Below, in pieces: positions 10,781-22,069 of a DNA stretch of 64,000 nt. Every line of letters starts with the position of its first letter. Position 1 is the first letter of the stretch. A model generated the notes under the pieces. The model saw only the letters and a program-made list of their open reading frames with translations. It searched no databases and was not told where the DNA came from. The stretch spans positions 248,001 to 312,000 of the forward strand of contig NW_026973572.1 in assembly GCF_963855985.1 (NCBI RefSeq), in the 5' to 3' direction. The position numbers were made by a program, and so were the translations under genes. Source of the stretch: Ostrinia nubilalis. Lineage: Eukaryota > Arthropoda > Insecta > Lepidoptera > Crambidae.

Positions 10781-12120
10781 GAAAAAAATCTTCCTCAGCT
10801 TCAGTGGAATTGTTATTTACAGATAAAGTTTTCGCGTGAGAAAGTTGAGCAGGAGTTTCTATGTCAGTTTGCGTGTACTTATCACTGGTTAGTAATGCGT
10901 GTTTTTCGCTCATCATTCGCGATTTGGAAATATAATTCGAGTAATTGATTTTATTAATTATATGTAACATTTCCTTGTGTAATAATCTACTTGCTATTAC
11001 TTTATTTACAAATCTAGGTACTATGTCATTCTGGTGTATTTGGTCAAGTCTTACAAAAGATGCATTTAAACAATTGTCACAGGTAGGTATGCCTCAATAA
11101 GTCATTCAACATTCGAACATTCAAGTATTTATTTTTATAGACTTTACCAACTATAACATTTGTGTGTTTCAATTGATTTAATTTATAGTACAAAATTGAT
11201 TGAAGTTCCAATGGACTTGTGTCATTAGCGCCTCCCAAAATAATCACAAAGTCAGAGTCGTTAAAATCTTTACAGAAGTTTTCACATGAATTCAATATAT
11301 CGCATATCAAAGCATTAGGTTTAATAAAAGACATTACAAGGAAGTTGCTTCCCAAGTAGTTTTGCAGAAGTTTCCTCATGCCGTGTCCAGCCTGATCAGC
11401 AAACAGCATAACGCGGTGTTTAGGTGTAGGTTTCTCAATATTGCTGTTGGGATTTAATTCAGGGGGTTGGGTGTATGCCAGCTGTCGCGCGCTATCTGTA
11501 GTTGAGGTATTTGCGGTCGTTCTGTTACCACAGTCTATTAAGGTGGCCATGTCAACGCTGTTATTATTCATTTTTTGAGTGTCAATTTCTGGAGATTTCG
11601 CCCCCGGCGATGGGTTACTAATACTGGTGTGTGTTAGGTATGTACTTTCAGGATTCACCTTATTTCCATAATTTTCTTTTGACGGACTATAACTAATAGC
11701 ATTTTGAGTTAGTTCTCGTAAAGATGTTCTAGGTAGACTAACTTTCATGGCAGTGTACTGAAAGCGCCGTTTATATTGAGGTGAGTAAAATCTTACTGGT
11801 GTTCGGCTAAGCTGACTAACTGAAGGTATTCCGATGCCTACCGATTTATAACGTTCTATCTTATTTTTGTACTCGGTTAATTGTTTATTTAGAACACCAT
11901 TTTCCAGAATCAAGTTGTCAACCTGGTTATGTGCAATCTGTAGTTTAATCTTCAGTTTATTTATTTTTTCGTCAGCCGTTGTTTCGTTAATTTCGTCCCT
12001 ATACCCAGTCTCAGTTGGTAGACTTTGGTATGACATATCCATCTCCATGTCTAATTCACTATCATTAAAGTTCAAGTTTGTGCCTCGTCTCTGTGTATTT
12101 ATATTTCCGTAGTTGTCCAT
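10722..12120 (-). pseudogene. LINE B ORF1: coiled coil and SGNH-esterase-like
   Basis: The frame starts at 12120 (MDNYGNINTQRRG). Residues about 50-90 form a heptad-rich coiled coil (KINKLKIKLQIAHNQVDNLI). A Ser/Thr/Asn-rich linker follows, then from about residue 235 a domain with HRVMLFADQAGHGMRKLL and VIILGGANDTS. The second block matches the GxND block of SGNH hydrolases, known in ORF1 of CR1-type LINEs. A frameshift near 11085 separates the last part (11085-10722), which ends in an acidic tail (TSDSEYSPHK). No CCHC knuckle is seen. The esterase assignment rests on two short blocks and is an inference. Confidence 0.65.
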
Positions 12121-12189
12121 TTTTTATGAAAATATTGCAAGTCAAGATTCTAATAAATAATATTTGTCAAGAAAAAAATTATGTCGATG

Positions 12190-12253
12190 ATGAGACTCGA
12201 ACCCTGGTTCTGCAGGTTATCCAGTGCGATGTATTTGCCGCTGCGCCAAATGT
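12190..12253 (-). repeat. tRNA-like sequence, probable SINE fragment
   Basis: On the minus strand the segment reads TTGGCGCAGCGGCAAATACA and then, about 45 bases on, GGGTTCGAGTCTCATCATCG. These fit a Pol III A box (TGGCGCAGCGG) and B box (GGTTCGAGTCT) at tRNA spacing. The anticodon arm does not close into a normal 7-base loop, so it is not a functional tRNA. It lies just upstream of the LINE B ORF1 in the same orientation. A tRNA-derived SINE head is the simplest reading. Confidence 0.45.
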
Positions 12254-12999
12254 ACGCTACTTGATGTGACGAAATCAATGATCACTATGAGTCAAGTAAA
12301 AAGCATCGTGATTTTTAGTTTCACAGATTTCCAACAGATGTCAGCACTGTCTCATTTATTTGGCACTCACTATTGACATTAAGAGTCTGAGTCAGTAGAT
12401 GGCGTTTATGCGATAATAGGGCTTATGTTTACCGCAATGAAACCGAGAATCCCACTAGTGGTCACACTTCTTTGAATAAGATCAACCGCCACAATTATAT
12501 TAATTTTGTTAAATGTCTTTATGCCGTAATTTATTAACAGTAGTATAGATTCACTGATTGTTTATTGTTTATAAATTGGTCACAATTAGTCAAACTTCAC
12601 TATTTTCAAGTCATTGGTCTTTTCCACTATCATTTGTTCACATCACTTCTGGATTGTTTTTCTTAGTTTCGCCTACAGGAATCCGGGAGATAACACTTGT
12701 GCACATGATTCGTGGACTACTTTACGTTTTTGTCACAATTTTACTTCACTATGTCGAGTTTTGGTAATATTAAATTAATAAAAATCACGGAGCCGATGTT
12801 TGCATGATGGCAGCGCCATCTAGTCCATGTTCTGTTTATAGTTTTCAATTTTTGTTTTCGGTTTTATCTTATAGTTTTTCTATTTATTATATCTTTTATA
12901 TTTTATTAATTTGGAGATATTCGAAACGATTTTTATTCTTATTTATTATTTCTATTTAAAATATTTACTAATTACTCTGTATAATGTTCTTTCATTTTT
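12254..12999. other. Non-coding AT-rich stretch
   Basis: No coding region or terminal repeat is supported. It contains ATGGCG-type short repeats (AGTAGATGGCGTTT near 12395, GGCAGCGCCATCTAG near 12810) often seen in lepidopteran non-coding repeats. It may include part of the LINE B 5' UTR. Confidence 0.4.
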
Positions 13000-13410
13000 A
13001 TTAATCTATTTATTAAAACTGATTTTAATAACGCTCTTCCCGAGAACATTAGGCAGGCTCCCAGCAAGTTTGTGTTCAAATACTCTGTGCGCAAACATTT
13101 CCTTGAACGTATCTCGTCGTCTTGATCTCTCTTAAACCTTCTCGTTATCCACCGTATATTATGTATATGCATGTATTTATGTAGGTATATATGTATTTTG
13201 TATTAATTTATATTATAATATTTTATGTATTATATTAGATTTTATTTTTTTTGTATTTGTACTATTTTGCACCGCCTACTTAAATTCTCTGTTTTGTTTA
13301 ATTTTCTGGTTAGCTGGAAAAGAATGTCACATGGCATTAAGCTCGCCTGTTGTACCACTGTATTTTTATGTGTGCAATAAAGATTTTAAATAAATAAATA
13401 AAAATAAATA
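13000..13410 (+). mobile_element. LINE 3' end with AAAT-repeat tail
   Basis: A short plus-strand frame at 13034-13129 (ALPENIRQAPSKFVFKY, then a stop) matches the very C-terminus common to several insect LINE RTs. An AT-rich 3' UTR follows. It ends in GCATTAAGCTCGCCTG, GTGCAATAAAGATTTTAAAT and a tail of AAAT units. I recognise this ending as a common lepidopteran LINE 3' end. The copy is strongly 5'-truncated. Its RT core is missing, so the clade is not decided. Confidence 0.65.
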
Positions 13411-13522
13411 ATACTCAATGCTGTGCACAGTTATAATCATTATATCTGGCCAACATTTTTTATTTACTCTTGATTTGATGAGAGCGAATAGCGACTTGCA
13501 AGTTCAACTTGTTTATCACTAT

Positions 13523-13678
13523 TGTGATGTATTCATGCTATAGCTATACCTACGCATCTATATTGTATCGAGTGTCGACGCGCTGCGTTTCTTTTCTAAA
13601 TAAACCAGTCAGTCGCGGACCACCGTGTTATCAATTTGCTCCCGTAGTTAGTACCTATATCGATATTCATACACTATA
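13523..13678 (+). repeat. 5' LTR of mag-like element I
   Basis: It begins TGTGATGTATTCATGC and ends ..CATACACTATA. It is repeated at 46043-46198 with one difference (CGATATTCAT against CGATATACAT). It includes AATAAA (13599-13604 region), a likely polyadenylation signal. Confidence 0.9.
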
Positions 13679-13679
13679 C

Positions 13680-13693
13680 TGGCAACGAGGATC
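13680..13693 (+). promoter_or_regulatory. Primer binding site of mag-like element I
   Basis: TGGCAACGAGGATC follows the LTR by one base. The mag-like element II has the related TGGCGACGAGGATGG at the same place. The shared motif supports a common tRNA primer for the two elements; which tRNA is not determined here. Confidence 0.75.
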
Positions 13694-13696
13694 AAA

Positions 13697-13801
13697 ATGG
13701 CGGACCAAAATTCCAGTGCAATTGGGACCATTAAAGAGTTTAATTTAAATACGGACACGTGGAGTAGTTACATAAAACGTATCAAAGCTTTCTTTACTGT
13801 G
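13697..13801 (+). pseudogene. mag-like element I Gag, N-terminal piece
   Basis: The ATG lies 3 bases after the PBS. Thirty-five codons (MADQNSSAIGTIKEFNLN.., ending in KAFFTV) are present before the BEL/Pao insertion. The last five bases, CTGTG, are the target duplication. The frame continues at 27903. The N-terminal WSSY/IKAFF pattern resembles the mag-type Gag start, which in such elements leads into the capsid domain. Confidence 0.85.
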
Positions 13802-14044
13802 TGTACGGGTTACCGCACATATGTTAATGTCAACGACATACCTAATCTAGGTCACTTAGAAATAGCAATTATGCACACTTTTATACGTCACGTACGTTCG
13901 TACTTCTGCTATTCTATCATTTTATAAATAATTGTGTTATGTGAAATAAATCAGTGTTATTACGACTATCATTGGGTTTGGTTTCGTACACTAACTATCC
14001 CATACAAATCGTCGGCACTCATCCTGTAACTGTAAGACGCTACA
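13802..14044 (+). repeat. 5' LTR of the BEL/Pao element
   Basis: It starts TGTACGGGTTACCGCAC and ends ..AGACGCTACA, the TG..CA form. The same 243 bases recur at 27655-27897 with no difference that I could see. An AATAAA is present near 13945. Confidence 0.93.
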
Positions 14045-14439
14045 GTTTCTTTGGTCCTTCGAGAAACAACTCAACAACGTGATCCTCATCTCTCGTCGAC
14101 GCTCGGGGATGCTGTGATCTACATCATCAAACAACTATTGAGGTTCCATCGACGCTTGGGACTTCTATCCTTACAACAGTGGCCCTACGCTAAAGGTACT
14201 TTGTGTTTTTTGTGGATTTTTTACGACTGCGAATCGGTTGACTGGCCTCCGGGAAGAGGGAATCCCCGGTTTAATTGAGAAGGCGCATAAGGTCGTACTT
14301 AGTTCACTAGGACATAAGGTATCCCGGACCACTGCATCAAACTTTCACGTCGACTTGCGAGAAAGTATCATCAATCAAACAAACCAGTGTGTGAAAAACC
14401 TTCATCTTCGGAAGTGTCACCACATGATCAACCACAAAC
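14045..14439 (+). other. BEL/Pao leader with primer binding site
   Basis: TTTGGTCCTTCGAG lies at 14049-14062, close to the LTR. A TGGTCC-type sequence is a common BEL/Pao primer binding site. About 395 untranslated bases follow before the polyprotein ATG. Short open frames occur here but none looks real. Confidence 0.6.
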
Positions 14440-17400
14440 ATGGAGAGTCTACTTCAGCGCCAACACGACATTGTTGAAGCGATCAAGAAGGTAGAACGCA
14501 ACTTTAACAAGGATTCCGCTATCAGGAAGACTCGTAAGTACTTGGATGAACGACTCGATACCCTTGACAAGCTATGGGCCGAGTTTCAAGGCAATGACCA
14601 CAAGTTATCGAGTTATGAAAACGATAAGGATCCTTACTTCGTGGAAGATCAATACCGACAAGCAAGAACATACTTCGATTCTGTGCGTAACAAGATATCG
14701 TCGTTTCCTCCTGCAAGTGAAACCGCTGCATCAATTTCTCCTGCAGCGCTGCCTAAGTTCGTGCAACCTGAAACGGTTACATTGCCGACACCACCTAAGC
14801 TACAGCCAAGACTCACGATGCCGTCTACGTCGACAGCGCTGACGACATCTTCAGATCAGGGTCAGGCCGCCGAACTTCTATCTCTACAACAAACGAACTT
14901 CAGAGCTTTTCACCGACAAGTAAGAAGCCTGCGAATTGACGACATACGTGACAAATGGGAATTGGAAGACGAGTTACGCAACATTCAAACACGTTGGAGT
15001 GCAATCGACGCTTTGCACCTTCAAATCGACAACATTCTACAAGGTTCAAATACACAGTACGACGACGAGTTTTATGCCTACGAAGAATCATACAAAGGCA
15101 TTAAAAAGGCTCTGAACCTAAAACTTGCATCAACTGTGCATCTTCAACAGTCGACACCACAAATCGACATACCAACCTTTACGGGCAAATATACCCAATG
15201 GCCTACATTCTACGACATGTACGTGGAAAGTATTCATAACAACAACCTCCTTACCAACACGCAAAAGATGCAACATTTGAAAGGTAAACTGCGTGGAGAT
15301 GCTGAGCGACTAATTCAACATCTACACATCTCAGCTGATAACTATGAGACGGCATGGGAACTGTTAACTCACAGATACAACAACCCTCAACTGTTGTTCA
15401 CAAAACAGATTGAAATCTTCATCAATCAACCCGCCGCTCACAAACAGTCGGCATTTGAGATCAGACGTCTGTATGACACATCCATGGAATGCATTCATGC
15501 CATACAGAACCTAGGTATCGACACAAGTACCTGGGACCCGCTACTTGTTCATCTAATTGCAAAGAAGTTGGACACTGAGACATACAGTGATTACAAGGAG
15601 GCACGCAAATCGCCACGTGACTTACCATCACTCTCTGAACTTATGAATTTCCTAGAAAGCAAGTTCAACGCGCTTGAGCCAATAAGCACGACTGAGAGAC
15701 AAACATCATCATCTAACAAGAATTATCAGCAAAAGATGATAACAAACAAGAAATTTCATAAACCTCAATCTCAAAATGGTGGCGGTCATCACTATAAGAA
15801 ATTTGAAAACAGAGAATTTCAAGCTATTGCGACATGTTCGACAAACTGTCCTATATGCAACAACAACCACTACCTATACAGATGCAGCAAGTTCATGAAA
15901 TTGTCGCCTGACGAGAGGTTATTAACCGTCCTTAAACTCGAATTTTGTCAGAACTGTCTATACGCACACGAAGACAGCCAATGCACGTCACCAAAAAGAT
16001 GCAAAGTTTGTAAAAAACCTCACAATACTGCATTACATGAAGCATACGCGAACGTGAACCTTGCGCAACAGTCATCGAACAGGCCGGCCGAGTCAACTAG
16101 GTCATCGCCCGTGCCTACAACTCCAATTACGAACAAACTTCAAATTTCAACACATCAAGATAATAAACAACATATTGTCAATCACGTAGCAACGGATGAT
16201 GAAGAGATTCTACTCACGACGATATCAATCAAGGTCAAAACTGCTGATGGTACATACGTCACCCTGAGAGCTCTCTTGGATCAAGGCTCTCAGATATCAC
16301 TCATTTCCGAAAACGCTGCTCAGATGCTGGGCTTGCCTCGACAACGGTATCACGCATCGGTATCTGGCATCGGGAATGGATCTAAACAAGGCAAGGGAGT
16401 CGTCACACTCACCTGCCAATCAATATATGAAGACTATGAGCTTACGACACAAGCATTAGTCATTAAGCATGTCATCAACAATCTGCCCAACGTGTCCTTC
16501 AATAAACAGTCATGGCCTCATCTACAACATATACAATTGGCTGATCCGGAGTACAACATCTCCAGACCAATTGACCTCCTTCTGGACGCAAGTGTATACT
16601 CTGACATCATTATGAGCGGTCTAATCAAGGGCTCATCACCTATCGCTCAACAAACCAGGATGGGCTGGATACTCTCTGGCAACGTCAAAACATTTAATTG
16701 TCACGTTGTAGTGAACAATTTGTCAGATATATCCCAATATTGGGAGCTGGAAGGAATTAGTGACCCAGTTACTGAATTGACACAACAAGAGCAATACTGT
16801 GAGCAAGTCTATAAGTCTACAACAAGACGCTTAAGCACAGGAAGATATGAAGTTGCGATTCCCATGAAGCCTGGATTCGAACAAGATCTAGGTCAATCCA
16901 AAAGTAAGGCGATCGCTCAGTTTCACAACATGGAGGGCAAGATGTCAAGAAACAAGGAATTCTGCGAAAGTTACAAACAATTTTTGAGAGAGTATGGACA
17001 ACAAGGTCACATGTCTCTAGTTACAAAACACAATGAAAAACCATCGTGCTATCTCCCTCATCACGGTGTGTTGAAAACTGATTCGACTACAACTAAGCTT
17101 CGAACCGTCTTCAATGCATCCTCGAAAACATCAACCGGGCGCAGTCTCAACGATTTAATGGAGCGCGGTCCTAATCTACAAAAGGATCTACAGCATCTCA
17201 TCTTGGTATGGCGTCAACACAAATACGTTATAACCGCTGATATCGAGAAGATGTTCCGCCAAATAAATATTCGTGAACCCGATCAACATTTACAACGCAT
17301 TATATGGAGGAGCACACCGCTGGAACCACTAAAGGAGTATCAGCTTACAACTGTTACCTACGGGACAAAGGCAGCTCCTTACCTGGCAATGCGCACTCTA

Positions 17401-18885
17401 AAACAGCTGGCCTTGGACGACGCGCATAAGTTCCCCTTGGCTGCTGCTGCACTGATGTCGTCATTCTACATGGATGACCTACTTGAAGGCTGCGACGAAA
17501 TATCTCAAGCTAAACAACTGCAACAAGAGATTATCGACATACTCAAGGGAGCTGGAATGAATATTCGCAAGTGGTCCAGTAATACTCACGAACTCATTGA
17601 AGATTTGGCAGCAGAACAACTAGATGCGCCACTCGACTTCAAGAGCTCTGAGAACAGAAAAACCTTGGGCCTACGTTGGAACCCTACTTCGGACACCTTC
17701 TCATTCAAAAACATATTTCAACAAGAAACAAGTGACAACACAATAACAAAGAGACAGTTGTTATCAGAGATCTCTAAGATCTTCGACCCGTTGGGATGGC
17801 TATCTCCATTAACGATACGTGCAAAGCTTTTATTTCAACGTACATGGTCTGAAGAATCAATAGAGTGGGATCAATGTCTACCTGAAGACATTAACAACAA
17901 ATGGACACAACTGAAAAGTGAACTTCAACACATTGAAGATTTCAAAATCCCTAGATACCTAGGAGATAAAAACAAATATTCAGTACATGGCTTCTGCGAC
18001 GCGTCAGAAAAAGCATACGCCTGCGCAGTATACGTCACTACTACAAATTCTAAGGGCGAAGTCACATCGACGCTTGTGACTGCAAAGACAAAATTGGCAC
18101 CTTTGAAAAATAAGTTATCTCTGCCTAAACTGGAACTTTGCGGCGCGCTCTTACTATCACAGCTCATAAAGAAGGTAGTTGAAACATTACCACAGCAAGC
18201 TATAATACACGCATGGACCGATTCCATGGTGGTACTTGGTTGGCTCCATGGAGACATCAATAGATGGAAATTGTTCGTTGCCAACAGAGTTCGAACAATA
18301 CTTACCGTCATCCCATCATCAGCTTGGCATCACGTCCGATCTGAAGATAATGCAGCAGATTGCGCTACAAGAGGACTGACATCGCTACAATTGTCAGAAC
18401 AAACCTTGTGGTGGCAGGGCCCCCATTGGTTGGTTACATTTGATCCGAACAGTATCAAAGATAACACATACCAACCACCTGCGTTAGAAACCAAGAAATC
18501 GAATGTGAACGTGGCCTTAACTTATAAAAACGATTTAGTTGTACAATTATTACATGAGTGCAGCTCGACACTACGCATGGCAACAACAATCGGCTGGCTA
18601 TCACGTTTCACACAGTGGTTGCGCAATAAACAAATACCACGACAAAGTTACCTATGCACGACGGAAATGCAATGCGCCCTCAATTTGATTATAAAGACTG
18701 TTCAATCTATGGAATTTGAAGACGAGATTGAACAACTTCAGAATCAGAATAAAGTCAAGAGTTGCAGTAAATTAGCGAGCCTCAACCCTTACATCGACCC
18801 CCATGATGGATTGCTTCGAGTAGGCGGGAGATTAAACAACTCGTCACTTAGTCAATCATCAAAGCATCCGATAATATTGTCAAGT
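14440..18885 (+). CDS. BEL/Pao polyprotein, Gag to RNase H (first part)
   Basis: The ATG at 14440 opens 1482 codons up to the nested insertion; the residues after 18885 come from the inserted LTR. Residues 1-240 are a coiled-coil-rich Gag start. A DUF1759-type Pao Gag block (FTGKYTQWPTFYDMYV) begins near 245. Two Cys/His knuckle clusters lie near 470 and 505-535. The protease motif is LLDQGSQISLIS near 610, a DQG variant typical of Pao. The RT catalytic block is FYMDDLLEG near 1010 and the connection IFDPLGWLSPL near 1115. RNase H starts at HGFCDASEKAYA near 1184. No internal stop is seen. The product would form the particle and copy the RNA. Confidence 0.93.
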
Positions 18886-19802
18886 TGTGACGCGCCCCAG
18901 GACGCATCGACAGCCCTAGCACCGAGCGCGGAGATTTTGACAACCCTACGGCTGCGCGGCCGCACGCCGCACGGACCGAGTTAATATAAGAGACGGCGGC
19001 GACCGCGGGCGCCTAGCATTCGCTCGGGAGCCATTGTAACAGCCAGACGTTCGCGCGCGCGTCTATCATTCCCTCGGCTGCATTGCAAAGAGTCCCTAGC
19101 GAATAGCTATCCACATTGTTCCTTACTAACCCTAACTGTTCGACTTTGGCTTGATCCGATACCTCGTCATTAATCCGCGGCTTGCCATAAAGCGTCGTGT
19201 CGAGACGTTCTATCGTTGATAGCCAACCGGTTCTCGTCCTTACCGAGTAGTGCATGAGATACTCATCCCGAACCTGCGGTAGCAATCCTGCTGCCACCCT
19301 TCCTGAACTTCACACCCCCTCGCCCCGTAGGTCCAACGCCTTTCCCCAGTGGTCGCGCTCACTATTGAGGCTTCGGTCTCTGGCTCGAGCTAATCGGACC
19401 ACATCCTACCCCCCTAGTTATAAGTATCCAGACTAACACTCGATAAACCTCGCACAGGGCGCCGCCCCTCTCGCGGATACGAAAGTTAGCTAACGGGACG
19501 CGAACCGGGCGCGTCGTTATTCCTCTTGTTGTAATTAGTAAATTGTGATATAAATTGTAAAGTACTTGTAAACTTGCTCATTATTAAATGATAGCGATTT
19601 AGAGTCAGTGAAACTAGAATAAGTGAACTATTGTGGAACCTAGATTATAAAGTGCCATTGTGTTATTGATTGTGCGTTTCCTTGGTCAAATATCCCTGTA
19701 GGCATCCCGGATAGGTACACATCCCTCATCGCAGAAGGCGAACTGGGACTTAGTACTAAACAGCGGGGTGTCAGACTGAGCTAGCTAAGACGCCCCGTTG
19801 CA
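18886..19802 (+). repeat. 5' LTR of the RT-less element
   Basis: It begins TGTGACGCGCCCCAGGACGC and ends ..GCCCCGTTGCA. It is 917 bp, GC-rich in its first half, and matches 23542-24458 with no difference seen by eye. TTAATATAAGAGACGG near 18981 looks like a TATA-type promoter. The small open frames within it occur identically in both LTRs and are not considered genes. Confidence 0.95.
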
Positions 19803-19803
19803 A

Positions 19804-19814
19804 TGGCGCCCAAC
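19804..19814 (+). promoter_or_regulatory. Primer binding site, tRNA-Lys type
   Basis: TGGCGCCCAAC lies one base after the LTR. It is complementary to the known 3' end of insect tRNA-Lys (..GTTGGGCGCCA). The match is 11 bases, shorter than the 18-base match of family X. Confidence 0.8.
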
Positions 19815-19909
19815 TAAATAACCCACGGAACCTACAGGGATCACCAGATCGCTAGAGAAGCGAAAGACCACAAGGAAAGCAAAACTTCGCACCAAATTGA
19901 TAATCACAC

Positions 19910-22069
19910 ATGTCAGAACCGACATCTTGGATATACAAACTGAAGAAGACAGAACTTGAGAACGAGTGCAAAAGAAGAAACATAAAAACGGAAAACAGAA
20001 CCGTACAAGAACTGAGACAGAACCTCACAGAAGTACTCAGAACCAGAAAACAATCCGAAACAGAAGCAAAGCAGTCCCGTCAACCAGTCCAGTCCGCCAG
20101 TAAATCCTCCGAAGAACAGTCTAACAGTGAGTCAGAAACCGATTTTGAAGACACAGAGATGCACCAAGAACCAAACATGTCGTACACCATGGATCAGACC
20201 GAAAACATAACATCCAGATGGAACCTAAGCTTCGATACATACAACGACCCGGTGGAGTTCCTAGAGCAACTGGACGAACTCATGTCATCGGGCGAGGTCA
20301 AGCCAGATAAAGTGCTCAAAGTGCTCCCCAGATTCCTGAAAGGAAAGGCCGTACTGTGGTATAGAAATAATAAAAACTCGTTCACTACATGGAACGAATT
20401 CATAGAACTCTTCAAATTGACATTTGTGAGCTGTGACAGTGACCTGTTAGCTAAAATAGTGAATTATAGGCAACATCACCGCCAAAAATTCACAGACTAC
20501 CTCATTGAAATACAAACACTCATGCGCAGATACGCAAAAATTTCAAAAGAGGAAGAAATAAATAGAATCTACGAAAACATGAACGCAAAATACAAGTTTT
20601 ATATCAAGAAATCAGAAGCAGACTCGTTAAGCAAATTGATACAACTGGCAAACGACTACGAGAACGTCACAGCAGAACGTCAAACTAGCTTCACAGAAAG
20701 AAAACCACGAAATGATCACCACGAAACAAGCACAAGTCAAGGACACAAGGAGACGGCTTCATACATACACAATTACAACACAAATACTTGCTGCTGGAGC
20801 TGTGGAAAACAAGGACACTCGATGAAAGATTGCAGAAGTAAGAAAATACTATTTTGTAACGGTTGTGGCAAGATCGGCAAAATGAGTAAACAGTGTTGTA
20901 AGAAAACAAGTGAGTACACACAGTCCATGACAATAAACACAAGTCCGCAACTTAAAGATAACCGTCCCTTCGTAGATGTATCGATACTAGGCGAAAAATA
21001 TCAAGCACTCGTAGACACCGGCGCCACAAGATCATACATCAACGACCAAGTGTACAAGAAATTCGTGAAAAGAAACTTGAAACCGAAAACAGTAAGCATA
21101 ACAGCTAGCATGACAGATGGGCACACAACTCGAATTAAAGAAGCACTAGACTTGGAAATAAATATAAAAGGAAAAACAATTAACCACCAAGTGTTATATC
21201 ATCCACAAATCACGAGTATACTGATCGGCATGGACGTATTAAATAGAATAGGAGCCAAAATAGAATGGCCCAAAGATAGTAACAAGCAAGGGGAACAAGT
21301 GGGAACAACGTCAAGAAAAAGTACAGAAGCCAACATCGTACCTACGTACGAAATGGCCGAAACACCGACAAGTATGAAAAAACACAAGATCAAACTCGCA
21401 CACGAAAAATCAATCAAGAAAAAAGACGATGCACGGAACCCTAAAAGTCAAGAAGTAATAAATAAACACGTAACACGCTTAAAACAAGAAACAAAAGAAG
21501 ACTGGATCCAAAAGAAAATTCAAGAAATACAAAAAACCGGAAACAAGGACTATAAAATGTCAAACAGCAAATTATACAGGAAAATAATAAATCACGCATA
21601 CGGCCCAAGAACAGAAACATCATCAGACTGGAAATTATGCATAAACAACAATGAAAAAAACCAGATCCTGAAAGAAAACCACAATACACCTACCGCAGGC
21701 CATCTAGGAACAGCAAAAACACTGAACAAAATATCACAGAGATATTATTGGCCCGGTATGTACAGAGATGTGTCAACGTACGTCAAGAACTGCATAACCT
21801 GCCAAGTTAACAACGCACGCAAACCCTGGAGCGCAGTGTCTACAGACCCGAGTAGACCACTAGCTAGATCACCAAACCGGTCCACAGACTGGACCGAAAT
21901 CCTCGAGGTCGACACCGTCGACCACCCACAAGACCTGGACTGGCGCGAGTCCGGCCCTGGAGAGGAGCCGACCCGAGCCGAGGACCAGACCAGGAGGCGG
22001 CCGGGGAAAAAGAAGAGGCGCGGCCAAATCCAGAACCAGCTAAACAAGGCCAGTAACATTTACTCGTAG
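19910..22069 (+). CDS. Gag-protease-integrase-zinc fusion protein (719 aa)
   Basis: The ATG at 19910 follows about 100 bases of leader. Residues 1-45 look like a small SAP-like helical motif (WIYKLKKTELENECKRR). A Ty3-type capsid region spans about 100-250 (DPVEFLEQL, FLKGKAVLWYR). A CCHC knuckle (CWSCGKQGHSMKDC) lies near 294; a second knuckle near 317 has Lys where His is expected (CNGCGKIGKMSKQC). The protease motif is ALVDTGATRSYI near 365. A Lys-rich linker follows. It then joins directly to an integrase HHCC domain (HNTPTAGHLG.. YYWPGMYRDV.. CITCQ, about 589-630). A basic tail (RRRPGKKKRRGQ) ends it. RT, RNase H and the DDE core are absent, yet the frame is open, so the deletion was frame-preserving. 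Confidence 0.93.
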   Translation: MSEPTSWIYKLKKTELENECKRRNIKTENRTVQELRQNLTEVLRTRKQSETEAKQSRQPVQSASKSSEEQSNSESETDFEDTEMHQEPNMSYTMDQTENITSRWNLSFDTYNDPVEFLEQLDELMSSGEVKPDKVLKVLPRFLKGKAVLWYRNNKNSFTTWNEFIELFKLTFVSCDSDLLAKIVNYRQHHRQKFTDYLIEIQTLMRRYAKISKEEEINRIYENMNAKYKFYIKKSEADSLSKLIQLANDYENVTAERQTSFTERKPRNDHHETSTSQGHKETASYIHNYNTNTCCWSCGKQGHSMKDCRSKKILFCNGCGKIGKMSKQCCKKTSEYTQSMTINTSPQLKDNRPFVDVSILGEKYQALVDTGATRSYINDQVYKKFVKRNLKPKTVSITASMTDGHTTRIKEALDLEINIKGKTINHQVLYHPQITSILIGMDVLNRIGAKIEWPKDSNKQGEQVGTTSRKSTEANIVPTYEMAETPTSMKKHKIKLAHEKSIKKKDDARNPKSQEVINKHVTRLKQETKEDWIQKKIQEIQKTGNKDYKMSNSKLYRKIINHAYGPRTETSSDWKLCINNNEKNQILKENHNTPTAGHLGTAKTLNKISQRYYWPGMYRDVSTYVKNCITCQVNNARKPWSAVSTDPSRPLARSPNRSTDWTEILEVDTVDHPQDLDWRESGPGEEPTRAEDQTRRRPGKKKRRGQIQNQLNKASNIYS

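Larger units (their letters stand above)
7412..12170 (-). mobile_element. LINE family B, near full length, degenerate
   Basis: On the minus strand the order is ORF1 (coiled coil plus esterase-like), then ORF2 (endonuclease plus RT), then a 3' UTR ending in a repeated ATTTG tail (forward 7412-7430). The 5' limit is uncertain and is set just upstream of ORF1. Frameshifts near 11085, 10570 and 10260 and a small insertion at 9490-9573 make it inactive. ORF1 lacks CCHC knuckles and ORF2 lacks a C-terminal zinc region, which points to a CR1/Daphne-like group rather than Jockey or R1; this assignment is tentative. Confidence 0.75.

Noticed and set aside
12190..12253. Functional tRNA gene
   Set aside because: The A and B boxes are tRNA-like, but the anticodon arm does not fold with a 7-base loop and no acceptor stem was found.
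13144..13240. TATGTAT-rich run as a microsatellite of interest
   Set aside because: It is the AT-rich 3' UTR of the LINE fragment and not a regular array.
19013..19436. Two small open frames that occur twice (also at 23669-24092) with identical products
   Set aside because: They lie inside the 917-bp LTR; identity comes from LTR duplication. No start context or protein similarity supports them.
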